In this document: one piece after another, positions 1 through 8,788 of the stretch
Layout: each line of letters opens with the position of its first letter
How positions within the stretch are numbered: position 1 is the first letter of the stretch
Source of the DNA: an uncultured Celeribacter sp.
GTDB lineage: Bacteria > Pseudomonadota > Alphaproteobacteria > Rhodobacterales > Rhodobacteraceae
DNA length: 64,000 nucleotides
Assembly (NCBI RefSeq): GCF_963675965.1
Contig: NZ_OY780935.1
Location: 1,283,501 to 1,347,500 of the forward strand
Direction: 5' to 3'
Notes under the pieces: model-generated
The model's database searches: none
What the model saw: the letters and a program-made list of their open reading frames with translations, nothing else
Told to the model about the DNA's origin: nothing
Translations under genes and position numbers: made by a program

Positions 1-6
1 CCCTGG

Positions 7-33
7 AAAAAGACCGCCTCGCGCGGTCTTTTT
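7..33 (+). terminator. Rho-independent terminator of a gene left of the window
   Basis: Perfect 11-bp inverted repeat (7-17 with 23-33) with a 5-nt loop; the 3' arm ends in five T. The A-rich 5' arm would also let it work on the minus strand. The gene it ends is not in the window. Confidence 0.8.
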
Positions 34-68
34 GCGTATGGAACCGCGGCGCGTGAGCTCATGTCGTG

Positions 69-119
69 ACCATTTCACATCGCAATTTAAATACATGATT
101 GAAATAATCAGAAAATGGT
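69..119. promoter_or_regulatory. Nested inverted repeats upstream of the TonB receptor
   Basis: In the AT-rich leader of the receptor gene, TGATT (96-100) and AATCA (106-110) form a 15-bp palindrome. It is flanked by ACCATTT (69-75) and AAATGGT (113-119). This is a plausible operator or promoter-proximal structure for a regulated uptake gene. It is not a clear Fur box, and no regulator can be named from the sequence. Confidence 0.35.
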
Positions 120-207
120 TTGAACTTTTCGTGAGGCTTTCGTAGACGCACGGGTATCAGATTCATGCCAGCCGCAAGCCAGCAGTTACAAAGAAAAATG
201 GCCCATA

Positions 208-2814
208 ATGCGACAGATGATTCCGACCTCCCCTTCCCGCCGCAGTTTGCTGACCACCACCGCACTGCTGCTGACCGCCCTGCCGACACATCCCGTTTTC
301 GCACAGGAAACCCTGTTGCTCGACCCTATTCTGGTTGAGAACGCGCAAGGCCCGCTGACATCAAGCGACGAAGGCAGCGGCGCGACGGTTCTTGACGCAG
401 AAGCGATGGAAATCCGCGGCAACGGCTCTGGCGATGCCAACAGCGCCCTGACAACATTGCCGCGCGTGCAGTATCAGACCCTCGGGAACGGCGATGCAGG
501 GCAAAACAGCGACGATGTGCTGGACCTGCAGCCTCAGGAACTGTCAATTTCCGGCGGTTCCGTGTCGGAAAACACCATCCTGCTCAACGGGATCAACATC
601 AGTTCGCCCTATGGCTCCTCAGCACCGAAAACCAAAAAGGACCTGAGCCGCACAACCGGGGTGCCGAAAATCAATGCCTACTATGGTCTGCACGCCCAGT
701 CGCAGTTCATCCCCAGCTCTTTCGTCGAAGAGGCCACGGTCCTCGATTCGAGCGTCTCTGCCAAATACGGTGGTTTTCAGGGCGGTGTGGTCAAATATGA
801 AATGGCCAAACCGGATCCGACAGAGCCCTCTGGCGCTTTCAGCATCGGATACAGCACATCTGACTGGTCCAAGTATAAACTGGGGACAAAAAACGGCCAG
901 AACCCGGAGGATCAGGCTCAACCTGAATGGAGCAAGCTGGAATACGCAGTTCATTTCAATCAACCGCTTGATGACACCTCTGCGGTGCGGTTTTCCTATT
1001 CGCGCCGTTCCGCGGAAGGCACCAAACCACTGGACCCGCAATATGTCCAGGACTGGGCGGACAACGACAGCCGGAGTGATTTCTACAACCTGTCCTATCT
1101 GAAAAACTTCGACAATGGCGGCACGCTGACCCTGACCGGCAGCCTCACCGACTATGATCAGGGCTGGGACAGTGACTATACCTATGACTACCATATGGAT
1201 GTCAAAAGCCAGAACCTGTCGCTGGATGCCACCTATGAAAAGGACTGGGACAGCCTGAGTTTTGCCGGACTGGATCTGAGCGACGCCAAGCTGAGGCTGC
1301 TCGCGGTCTATCAGGACAATGACAACTCGAATGACGACAGCGAAGACACGTACTTCGGCTGGTACGGATCCTACAAGAGAGAAGGCTTTACCACTGACGC
1401 TTTTGAGGACTGGTGCACGGCCGATCCCACCGCCAGCGAAACTGTTGCCTGTCGCACCGGCGGTGTTGGCAGCGAAACCTATGCCGATCGGCAAAAACGG
1501 GTCGAGGCAGAACTGACCGGCCAACTCTGGGGCGGGGACTTCGCCATGGGGGCCGCCCTGTCGCAGATCGATGCACAACATTCCGGCAGCGGTTACACCT
1601 ATTACAGCCGGGCAACCCGCCTGAAGGATGCAGATGTTTTCGATGAATTCATCTGTGCCGACGGTGATCCGGCCTGCCTGCCCGATCAGTATTTCTACAA
1701 ACGGACCGTTGTAGACCCATATGACGTGACCGTTTCCGCGCTCAAAGCGGAAGCTTATGCAGAACTGGAACACAGCTGGGGCAATGTCACGCTGCGGGCA
1801 GGGCTGCGCGCCGATTACAACGACGTCATGGAAAATCTCGACCTCGCGCCACGCCTGAGCGCCCGCTGGACGCCCAGCGATGATTTCGAACTCACTGTCG
1901 GGGCCAATCGCTATTACAGCGACAATTACATGGCCTATGCAATCCACGATGCCACGCCGCGCGGCATTGGTCAGGAACGCACACATGATGCAACCACGGG
2001 TGAAGTCGGAGACTGGAGCGATGGCTCTGACAACGGCAATTACAGCTACGCCCAAAGCGATCTCAAAACCCCCTTCACGGACGAGTTGAGCGTTTCGATG
2101 ATGTATCGTGACAGCTGGACGCAGGGCACATGGCGCCTGACCGGCCTGTATCGCGAGGGCAAAGATCAGTTCGCGAGCTCCGGAGAAAGCAGCTCCGTCA
2201 ACCAGACCCTGACCAATGATGGCTCGTCTGAATATAAATCCGTGTCTCTGGAATATGAAAACAACTGGGAGATCGGCGGCCCGAGTCTCGACAGTCTTGG
2301 AGTATATGTTTCGGGCGTTTGGGCGGAAAGACACGTCACGAACAACACATACTTCTACGACTCAGATGAGGCTCTGAACAATCTGATCGCCTATCATGAC
2401 GAAAGCTATCTTAAGGAAGCGTTTAAACAGGTCACGGGCAATCTCGACATCCCTGTGCGCGCCACCTTCGAACTGCGCAGTTCATGGAAACAGGACCGCT
2501 TCGGTCTGGGGCTCGGCGCGGATGTGACCTTTGGCTATGACGGAGTTCGCGACAGTGGCCGTCCCGTAGATCTAATCGACCCGGCAACGGGACGTGAAGC
2601 CAGCCACGACCTGTTCGAGGACTACAAGTTCGAGACCATGACCTCGGTCTTCCTGACTGCCCGCGCCCAGGTGGCAGAGGTGCACGGCAGCACCGTGACG
2701 GTCAACCTCAAGATCGACAACCTGTTCAATGACACTGGCAGCCGCGAGGCGACGGATGCCAACCCGTGGATCGAAGGCCGCTCCGTCTATCTCGGCACCT
2801 CGGTCGAATGGTAA
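208..2814 (+). CDS. TonB-dependent outer-membrane receptor
   Basis: An 868-residue protein with an N-terminal signal peptide (basic start, hydrophobic TALLLTALPTHP core, cleavage near VFAQ-ET), a plug region in the first about 200 residues, and a long remainder rich in alternating aromatic and polar strands. It ends in an aromatic residue (SVEW), as outer-membrane beta-barrels do. Such receptors take up metal chelates or other scarce solutes using TonB energy. A stretch LDPILVE just after the signal peptide may be the TonB box. The ribosome site is weak (AAAGAAAAA); an in-frame ATG at 217 is an alternative start. It is followed after 33 bp by a dihaem peroxidase-like gene on the same strand, which suggests a functional pair. 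The ligand cannot be read from the sequence; iron or copper complexes are the obvious options. Confidence 0.85.
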   Translation: MRQMIPTSPSRRSLLTTTALLLTALPTHPVFAQETLLLDPILVENAQGPLTSSDEGSGATVLDAEAMEIRGNGSGDANSALTTLPRVQYQTLGNGDAGQNSDDVLDLQPQELSISGGSVSENTILLNGINISSPYGSSAPKTKKDLSRTTGVPKINAYYGLHAQSQFIPSSFVEEATVLDSSVSAKYGGFQGGVVKYEMAKPDPTEPSGAFSIGYSTSDWSKYKLGTKNGQNPEDQAQPEWSKLEYAVHFNQPLDDTSAVRFSYSRRSAEGTKPLDPQYVQDWADNDSRSDFYNLSYLKNFDNGGTLTLTGSLTDYDQGWDSDYTYDYHMDVKSQNLSLDATYEKDWDSLSFAGLDLSDAKLRLLAVYQDNDNSNDDSEDTYFGWYGSYKREGFTTDAFEDWCTADPTASETVACRTGGVGSETYADRQKRVEAELTGQLWGGDFAMGAALSQIDAQHSGSGYTYYSRATRLKDADVFDEFICADGDPACLPDQYFYKRTVVDPYDVTVSALKAEAYAELEHSWGNVTLRAGLRADYNDVMENLDLAPRLSARWTPSDDFELTVGANRYYSDNYMAYAIHDATPRGIGQERTHDATTGEVGDWSDGSDNGNYSYAQSDLKTPFTDELSVSMMYRDSWTQGTWRLTGLYREGKDQFASSGESSSVNQTLTNDGSSEYKSVSLEYENNWEIGGPSLDSLGVYVSGVWAERHVTNNTYFYDSDEALNNLIAYHDESYLKEAFKQVTGNLDIPVRATFELRSSWKQDRFGLGLGADVTFGYDGVRDSGRPVDLIDPATGREASHDLFEDYKFETMTSVFLTARAQVAEVHGSTVTVNLKIDNLFNDTGSREATDANPWIEGRSVYLGTSVEW

Positions 2815-2847
2815 CCCTTTTCTAAGACAACACAGGACATTTCTCTC

Positions 2848-3987
2848 ATGTCACAATCAGGCAGCCCCCTGACACGCCTTGCCGCCTACTGGCACTGGCC
2901 GATCTGGATCGCCACCTTCATCATTCTTGCCGTTGGCGTCGCCATGATGTGGCCCGCCCCGGCCCAAGACCCCATCGCCCGTCTGCGCGCCATCTACAGC
3001 GGGCCGGTGGACGGCTGGCCCGCCCCCGATGTAGACGACGGCGTGGACTATGTTGAACTGGCCCCGGCAGATCTGCCGCCCCGCCCCGAAGAGGGTAGCA
3101 AGGACGCGCTGAAGGTCGCTCTGGGCGAAAAGCTGTTCAACGATCCGATCCTCTCGGAATCCGGTCATTTTTCCTGCCAAAGCTGCCACAACCGGCGGCT
3201 GGGCTGGGGCGACGGGCTGCCCCGTGCCTTTGGCCACGGTCGTCAGGAAGGCACCCGCAACGCACCGTCCCTGTTTACCGCCTGGGCCCGCCCGGCGTTC
3301 TTCTGGGACGGTCGCGCGACCACGCTTGAGGATCAGGCCATGGGGCCGCTGGAGGCCGCAAATGAAATGGCCAACCACGACCTGAGCGAAGTGCCCCACC
3401 GCCTGAAATGGCTGCCGGACTATCCCGAGATGTTCGCCGAGGTCTATGGCGAAGACGAAATCACTCTCGACAAGGTGACCAATGCGCTGGCCGCATTTGA
3501 ACGACAGCTGGATTTCCCGACCCGTCTGGACCGGTTTCTGAGCGGCGAGACCGACATGCTGACCGATCAGCAGATCGAGGGTCTGCATCTGTTTCGCACC
3601 AAGGCGCGCTGCGTGAACTGTCATATGGGGCCGACCTTGATGGATGGGAAGTTCCACAACATCGGCCTGACCTATTATGAGCGCAAATACGAAGACATGG
3701 GCCTTTATGCGCTGACCGGCGATCCGGAAGATGCCGGGGCCTTCCTCACGCCAAGCCTGCGCCATGTGTCGCGCACTGCCCCCTATATGCACAATGGTCT
3801 GTTTCCCAGCCTGCGCGGGATCGTGAACCTCTATAACGCCGGTGGCGCAAGGCAGCGCCCGCAACCTGAACGGGCGGCGCGCGATCCGCTGTTCCTACCC
3901 GCGACCGAAGTGTCGCCGCTGCTGCAGCCCTTGGAGCTGACGGCGGAAGAACGCGAGGCCCTGACCGCCTTTTTGGACGCGATCTGA
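2848..3987 (+). CDS. Dihaem cytochrome c peroxidase / MauG-family protein
   Basis: A 379-residue protein with one N-terminal hydrophobic segment (about residues 17-35, membrane anchor or uncleaved signal) and two haem c attachment motifs, CQSCH (110-114) and CVNCH (254-258). The spacing and the surrounding sequence (GTRNAPSLFTAW, FFWDGR, YMHNGLF) fit the bacterial cytochrome c peroxidase / MauG / MbnH superfamily, which acts in the periplasm. Members either reduce peroxide or oxidise side chains of a partner protein. It follows the TonB receptor by 33 bp and was probably co-transcribed with it. In MbnH systems the partner MbnP binds copper, but no MbnP-like gene is visible here, so a role in metal acquisition is inference. 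A strong terminator follows. Confidence 0.85.
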   Translation: MSQSGSPLTRLAAYWHWPIWIATFIILAVGVAMMWPAPAQDPIARLRAIYSGPVDGWPAPDVDDGVDYVELAPADLPPRPEEGSKDALKVALGEKLFNDPILSESGHFSCQSCHNRRLGWGDGLPRAFGHGRQEGTRNAPSLFTAWARPAFFWDGRATTLEDQAMGPLEAANEMANHDLSEVPHRLKWLPDYPEMFAEVYGEDEITLDKVTNALAAFERQLDFPTRLDRFLSGETDMLTDQQIEGLHLFRTKARCVNCHMGPTLMDGKFHNIGLTYYERKYEDMGLYALTGDPEDAGAFLTPSLRHVSRTAPYMHNGLFPSLRGIVNLYNAGGARQRPQPERAARDPLFLPATEVSPLLQPLELTAEEREALTAFLDAI

Positions 3988-4024
3988 GCCACAGCGGGGC
4001 CTTGCCCGACAGTGCTAAAACAGC

Positions 4025-4056
4025 AAAACGCCCGGTCCATATGGTCCGGGCGTTTT
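4025..4056. terminator. Bidirectional terminator between convergent genes
   Basis: An 11-bp perfect inverted repeat (4025-4035 with 4046-4056), GC-rich core, AAAA on the 5' side and TTTT on the 3' side. It can therefore stop both the peroxidase transcript and the opposing ABC permease transcript. Confidence 0.9.
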
Positions 4057-4082
4057 GTCGGGGAGAGTCTTACAGGCCGGGC

Positions 4083-5093
4083 TTAACGCCCGCGCATGAT
4101 CATGCGATAACGCATCTGGTCAAAGATCACCGCAAGGATCAGCAGCGAACCGAGCAGCACCATCTGCATGTAGGAACTGATCTGGGCAAGGTTCATCCCA
4201 TTTTGCACCAAAACGATGAAGAACGCCCCCAGCACCACGCTTTGCACCTTGCCGATACCGCCCCGCAGGGACACGCCAGCGATCACACAGGCCGCAATCG
4301 ATTCCAGCGCCATCGTGCCACCGAGGTTGGCCTCGCCGCTTTCCACCCGCGCGGTCAGCAGGATGCCGGTCAGCGAGGCGATCAGCGAACACAGGATATA
4401 GGCCAGCATCAGCGTGCGCTTGGTGTTGATCGCGGACAGATGCGCCGCCTTGATATTGCCGCCCACCGCGTAGATCTGCGTGCCCAGCGACGTGCGCGAC
4501 ATCACCAGCCACATGATCACGATACAGATCACAGCCAGAAACACAGGCACCGGCACCCCGAACCACCGCCCAAAGCCGAAAGTGTCGCCAAAGGCAAAGG
4601 GCAGACCGGAGACCGGCACGCCGCCGGTCAGAAACAGCGCAAGACCCGCGCCGACGGACGACACGCCCAGCGTCATGATAAAGGGTGACACTTCGAAATA
4701 GGCCACGCCGATCCCGTTCACCAGACCGACCATCAGCGCCGTGATCCCGCCAGCGGCGATACCGATGGCAATGACCAGCCAGATTGCATCTGGGAACATG
4801 CCGGCGGCCCATGTCATCGACAGCGCCGACACGACAGAGGTCAGGGCAATCGCCGTGCCGACCGACAGATCGAACCCGCCCGACACCAGCACCAGCATCT
4901 GCCCCAGCGACACCAGCACCAGATAGACCGACTGACGGGCAACGTTCACAAGGTTCTGCCCGGTCAGGAATTTCGAGGACATCAGAGAAAAGACCACAAG
5001 CGCGATGGCCAGAAAGAACGGCAGAACGCCGACGCGCATGAAGAGTTTGCGCAACGCACCCGGTGCCTGAGAATTGGAGGAAGAAGCGGTCAT
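4083..5093 (-). CDS. Sugar-type ABC transporter permease (RbsC family)
   Basis: A 336-residue, strongly hydrophobic protein with about 8-10 membrane segments and the RbsC/BPD_transp_2 family look (SMLSSKFLTGQNLVNVARQ near the N-terminus, GGNIKAAHLSAINTKR in a cytoplasmic loop, GGIGKV late). It forms the membrane channel for the ATPase encoded just upstream, with which it shares a 4-bp ATGA overlap, and for the TorT-like binding protein. It is the last gene of the long minus-strand operon starting at 12083. The family moves pentoses, autoinducer-2 and other small polar solutes; the substrate here is unknown. Confidence 0.9.
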   Translation of the reverse strand: MTASSSNSQAPGALRKLFMRVGVLPFFLAIALVVFSLMSSKFLTGQNLVNVARQSVYLVLVSLGQMLVLVSGGFDLSVGTAIALTSVVSALSMTWAAGMFPDAIWLVIAIGIAAGGITALMVGLVNGIGVAYFEVSPFIMTLGVSSVGAGLALFLTGGVPVSGLPFAFGDTFGFGRWFGVPVPVFLAVICIVIMWLVMSRTSLGTQIYAVGGNIKAAHLSAINTKRTLMLAYILCSLIASLTGILLTARVESGEANLGGTMALESIAACVIAGVSLRGGIGKVQSVVLGAFFIVLVQNGMNLAQISSYMQMVLLGSLLILAVIFDQMRYRMIMRGR

Positions 5094-6592
5094 TGTGCGA
5101 GCTCACTTTCAACGAAGAAGTATTTCAGAACAGTCTCTTCCGAGGCCTCTTCACGGGGCAATTCCGCCGTGATGCGACCATGGGCAAAGACCAGAAGACG
5201 ATGGGACAGGTTCAGGGCTTCAGGCAGGTCGGATGAAATCACCACGACAGCTTTGCCCGCCTCGGCCAGTTCTTTGATTTTCAGGTAGAGCGCAGCACGG
5301 GTGCCCATATCGACGCCCACGGTCGGTTCGTCGAAAATGTAGACATCCGCCTCCTGACCGAAGGCTTTGCCGAACAGCACCTTTTGCTGGTTGCCCCCCG
5401 ACAGTTGCGACACGAGCTTGTCGCGATAGCCTTGCGACAGTTCGACCCGATCCGCGATGTCCCCTATCTGTTCGCGCACGGCGCGCCAGTTGATCCAGCC
5501 GCGTCGGCTCACCGTACCCGAGGTCACCACATTCAGGGACAGGTTGTCGTTGGAACTGCGGATCAGATCAAGCCCCTCGGCCTTGCGATCCGGCGACAAA
5601 TAGTAGAGCCCCGCCCGCATCAGCGCGCGGGTCGACAGGCCGGACACATCGCGCCCTTTCAGCCGCACCGTGCCGCCCTCTTGGCTGGACAGGCCCATCA
5701 AGGCCCGAAAGAAGCGGGACTTGCCCGATCCGACAAGACCGGCGACGCCCAGCACCTCGCCTGCACGCAGTTCGAAACTGCCCGGTGACAGATCCGGCGC
5801 GCGCAGGTCAGCGACCTCCAGCAACACTTCTCCAACATCTTGGGCAATATCGGGATAGATCTGTGCAATGGAACGACCGGTCATCATTTCGACCAGCTGC
5901 GCCTCATCGGTGTCGGCCATAGCGACCGTGCCGATTTTGGCCCCGTCGCGCAGCACGGTGACCCGGTCGGCAATGCGGCGAAATTCCTGCATACGGTGCG
6001 AGATATAGACGATGCCGACGCCTTTGGCCTTTTGCCGGGCGATAAAGTCGAACAGGTGATCGACCTCACGGTCAGTCAGCGAGGCCGTCGGCTCATCAAG
6101 GATCAGCACCTTGAGATCGCCATGGAAGGCCTTGGAAATTTCCAGCATCTGTTGCTGGGCACGCGACAGAGACGACACCTGCGCGGTCGGCGAAATGGGG
6201 AAACCCAATTCGTCGAAAATCTCCTGCGCACGGCGGCGCATTTCGCCATGATCGATCAGAATGCCGGTCCGGGGCTCCTGCCCCAGAAACATGTTTTCTG
6301 CGACGCTCAGCGTCGGGATCAGCGAGAATTCCTGAAAGACTGTGTAGACGCCATAGGATTTGGCGCGCGCAACACTGTCGAAATTCATCTCGTGCCCATC
6401 CAGATACACTGCGCCTTCAGAGGGCTGATTGGCCCCTGCGAGCATAGAGATCAGAGTGGATTTACCGGCACCGTTCTCCCCGAAGAGGACATGCACCTCA
6501 CCGGGCTTAAGATCAAAATCGACCCCGTCGAGCGCGCGCACACCGGGATAGTCCTTGGTGAGATTGCGGGTGGAAAGAAGATTGCGGGACAT
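5090..6592 (-). CDS. Sugar-type ABC transporter ATP-binding protein, two ABC domains (RbsA/MglA family)
   Basis: A 500-residue tandem ATPase. The first domain has Walker A GENGAGKST (38-46), a signature region SSLSRAQQQMLEIS in place of canonical LSGGQ, and Walker B LILDEPTAS. The second has Walker A GLVGSGKS, signature LSGGNQQK and Walker B IFDEPTVGVD. A degenerate first signature and degenerate second P-loop are normal for this subfamily. It powers the RbsC-type permease, whose gene overlaps by 4 bp. A 60-bp gap with a strong hairpin separates it from the binding-protein gene upstream. Confidence 0.92.
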   Translation of the reverse strand: MSRNLLSTRNLTKDYPGVRALDGVDFDLKPGEVHVLFGENGAGKSTLISMLAGANQPSEGAVYLDGHEMNFDSVARAKSYGVYTVFQEFSLIPTLSVAENMFLGQEPRTGILIDHGEMRRRAQEIFDELGFPISPTAQVSSLSRAQQQMLEISKAFHGDLKVLILDEPTASLTDREVDHLFDFIARQKAKGVGIVYISHRMQEFRRIADRVTVLRDGAKIGTVAMADTDEAQLVEMMTGRSIAQIYPDIAQDVGEVLLEVADLRAPDLSPGSFELRAGEVLGVAGLVGSGKSRFFRALMGLSSQEGGTVRLKGRDVSGLSTRALMRAGLYYLSPDRKAEGLDLIRSSNDNLSLNVVTSGTVSRRGWINWRAVREQIGDIADRVELSQGYRDKLVSQLSGGNQQKVLFGKAFGQEADVYIFDEPTVGVDMGTRAALYLKIKELAEAGKAVVVISSDLPEALNLSHRLLVFAHGRITAELPREEASEETVLKYFFVESELAQ

Positions 6593-6612
6593 GGGGGACG
6601 CTTTCCTGAAAG

Positions 6613-6638
6613 AAGCCGGGGCGCTGACGCCCCGGCTT
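6613..6638 (-). promoter_or_regulatory. Intra-operon hairpin between binding-protein and ATPase genes
   Basis: Perfect 11-bp GC-rich stem (6613-6623 with 6628-6638) and a 4-nt loop, just 3' of the binding-protein stop codon. It has only a short mixed T stretch, so partial termination or mRNA 3'-end protection is likely. Either would raise binding protein over membrane components, a common pattern in ABC importer operons. Confidence 0.65.
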
Positions 6639-6652
6639 TGACTTACCTGCCG

Positions 6653-7720
6653 TTATTCGACGGAGAAAACCGGGCGGAACCCTTCCGGCGGCAGGATTGC
6701 GTCACGATCAATGTCACCGACATTGTCCTGATCCACCACGAAGATCTTCGGCCCCACATGTTTGATGTAGTCCTTGCCTTCGATGATGCGCACGGCCTGA
6801 TCCACGGCGATACGTCCCTGGATCACCATGGAATCGGCCGGAGCCGCCGCGATCATGCCGCGTTGGATGCCCGTGTAAACGCCCGGCGTCATGTAGAAGG
6901 CCAGAAGTCCAACGTCGTCGGTCAACCCGCGTTCACGCAGCAGGCCCTGCGCAGCTTCCGCAGTCACAGCCGTGCCCGCCAGATAGGACACATCGGGGTT
7001 CGATTGCAGCACGTCTTCCACCAGCTTGAGCTGGGCTTCTTTGCCGGTGTCGCCGTAGCGCGGTTCCAGAACCTCCACGGCAGAGCCTTCGACCGCCGTC
7101 ATGAAGCCCGTGTTCGCGGCTTCCACCCAACCGGCGCCTGCCGGCCCGGGGAACCAGCCAACCTGCACCGGGTCACTGCCTGCCGGGTGTTTGTCAGCCA
7201 GATATTTCCCAGTCTCAAAGCCCATGGTGTAGAAGGACACCAGAGATTTTGCGGAAATGTCGGGCGAAGACACGCCGTTAATCACGTCAATCACCGGAAT
7301 GCCCTTGCTGGCCACTTCGGAAATAACGTTGTTCAGCCCGTCATAGGAAATCGCACCGATCACCACGGCATCCGCACCGGATGCGACGCAGTCTTCGATC
7401 TGGCTGACCTGTTTGGAAAGCTCGGTGTAACCACCAGCCTCGACCACATTCAACTTGACGCCAAGGCGTTTGGCCTCTTCGGTCACACCGTAATCGACAC
7501 CCAGCCAATAGGCGTCTTTCATGTGCGGGAACGAGACGCAGATATTGTAAGCCTCATCCGCCTTTTCCAAGGCGGTGTAGGTGACCGGGCTGGAAGTGCC
7601 GTCGGTTGAAAACGCCGGGGTGATTTCCTCGGCTTCATAGGGGGACCAGCTGCCCTCGGCGAAGGCCGGCGCGCTGAGAGCAGCCGCGAGGGCCACGCCT
7701 GTCATCAAGACATGTTTCAT
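6653..7720 (-). CDS. TorT-like periplasmic substrate-binding protein
   Basis: A 355-residue Peripla_BP (type I) protein with a clear signal peptide (MKHVLMTGVALAAALSAPAFA). The mature part (YNICVSFPHMKDAYWLGVDYG, GADAVVIGAISYDGL, WFPGPAGAGWVEAANTGF) resembles TorT, the periplasmic sensor of the TMAO reductase system. Here it sits upstream of an ABC ATPase and permease rather than a sensor kinase, so import is the likely role. The ribosome site AAGGAG is good. It lies 96 bp downstream of pxpC on the same strand, which suggests that it delivers the substrate handled by the PxpB/PxpC/biotin carboxylase enzymes. The ligand is unknown. Confidence 0.85.
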   Translation of the reverse strand: MKHVLMTGVALAAALSAPAFAEGSWSPYEAEEITPAFSTDGTSSPVTYTALEKADEAYNICVSFPHMKDAYWLGVDYGVTEEAKRLGVKLNVVEAGGYTELSKQVSQIEDCVASGADAVVIGAISYDGLNNVISEVASKGIPVIDVINGVSSPDISAKSLVSFYTMGFETGKYLADKHPAGSDPVQVGWFPGPAGAGWVEAANTGFMTAVEGSAVEVLEPRYGDTGKEAQLKLVEDVLQSNPDVSYLAGTAVTAEAAQGLLRERGLTDDVGLLAFYMTPGVYTGIQRGMIAAAPADSMVIQGRIAVDQAVRIIEGKDYIKHVGPKIFVVDQDNVGDIDRDAILPPEGFRPVFSVE

Positions 7721-7816
7721 GGTTCTGACTCCTTGTTGGATCGATCAGTTGAAATGCGGTCTTTGCCGCCTTGAGAGTTTGGTATGGGGGTATTCAGCCC
7801 CCGCAGGAGTCAGGCC

Positions 7817-8788
7817 CTAGGCAAGGACCTGACGGATTTTTTCGATCATGGCTTTGCGCTCGGCCCGCGCGGCCAGCGCTTCGTCCATCTCGACGCGTTT
7901 GAATTTGACCGGCGTGTTGGGCTGCAACTGACCAATCAGATCCATGTCGGCGGAAATCACCGCCCCGAGGGTGAAATAGCCCCCCCCCGACACGGCATCG
8001 CGGTGCAACACGATCGGTTCCAGACCGCCGGGCACCTGAATGGAGCCGTAGGAATAGCAGCCGTCCACGATGTTCGACGGGTCGGACCCCGCACCGAAGG
8101 GCTGCGGACGGTCCACGAATTCCATCGGCTGACCACCGCGGAAACGATAGCCCATACGGTCGGCTTCCGGTGCCACGACCCAATCGTCGTCAAAGAAGGC
8201 TTTCTGGCTCTTCTCCGTCAGACGATGCCAGTAGAGCCCCGGCAGGGCGCGCAACTCGGCCGGGGTGCCCGGACGACGGCGCAGCTCTTCGGGCACGGTG
8301 CGGCCTTCAGCGACGATCGCGCCCTCGCCCACCGGCACCACGTCACCTGCGGCAATGGCACGGCCTTCAAAGCCGCCCAGCGCACCGATCGGATAGGTCG
8401 ACCGCGATCCCAGCGCAGGCTCTGTCGCGATACCCCCTGAGACGGCAATATAGATCCGCGCCCCGGTCTTGAGGAACCCAAAGGACAGAACCTGCCCCGG
8501 TTTCACGGTGAAAGAAGTCCATGTTTTGCGGGGTTCCCCGTCGAGCATGATGGGCATATCCGCCCCGGTCACCGCGACGCTCATTTCAGCGCCGAATTTG
8601 ATCTCCGGCCCCAGAAACACAGCCTCGAGACCGGCGGCCCCTTCGTCATTGCCGACCAGCAGGTTCGCGGCCCGAAACGCCAGACGGTCCATGGCGCCGC
8701 CTTCGGGAATGCCGAGGTGGAAATAGCCGGGACGCCCGAGGTCCTGAATCGTCGTCGACAGTCCGGGTTTGACAATCTCAAGCGTCAT
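7817..8788 (-). CDS. pxpC: PxpC / AHS2 carboxyltransferase-like subunit
   Basis: A 323-residue protein of the KipA/AHS2/PxpC family (VKPGLSTTIQDLGRPG start; PEGGAMDRLAFRAANLLVGN; AVSGGI). In E. coli PxpC is part of 5-oxoprolinase with PxpA and PxpB; the same fold forms half of the carboxyltransferase domain of urea carboxylase. The start codon overlaps the pxpB stop by 11 bp, so the two are translated together and very likely form a complex. Because genes for biotin carboxylase and biotin carrier sit in the same operon, a biotin-dependent carboxyltransferase role is at least as likely as 5-oxoprolinase. Confidence 0.88.
   Translation of the reverse strand: MTLEIVKPGLSTTIQDLGRPGYFHLGIPEGGAMDRLAFRAANLLVGNDEGAAGLEAVFLGPEIKFGAEMSVAVTGADMPIMLDGEPRKTWTSFTVKPGQVLSFGFLKTGARIYIAVSGGIATEPALGSRSTYPIGALGGFEGRAIAAGDVVPVGEGAIVAEGRTVPEELRRRPGTPAELRALPGLYWHRLTEKSQKAFFDDDWVVAPEADRMGYRFRGGQPMEFVDRPQPFGAGSDPSNIVDGCYSYGSIQVPGGLEPIVLHRDAVSGGGYFTLGAVISADMDLIGQLQPNTPVKFKRVEMDEALAARAERKAMIEKIRQVLA

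Noticed and set aside
619..2334. 571-codon open frame on the minus strand opposite the TonB receptor
   Set aside because: Shadow of the receptor caused by GC-rich third codon positions; no domain, ribosome site or plausible start.
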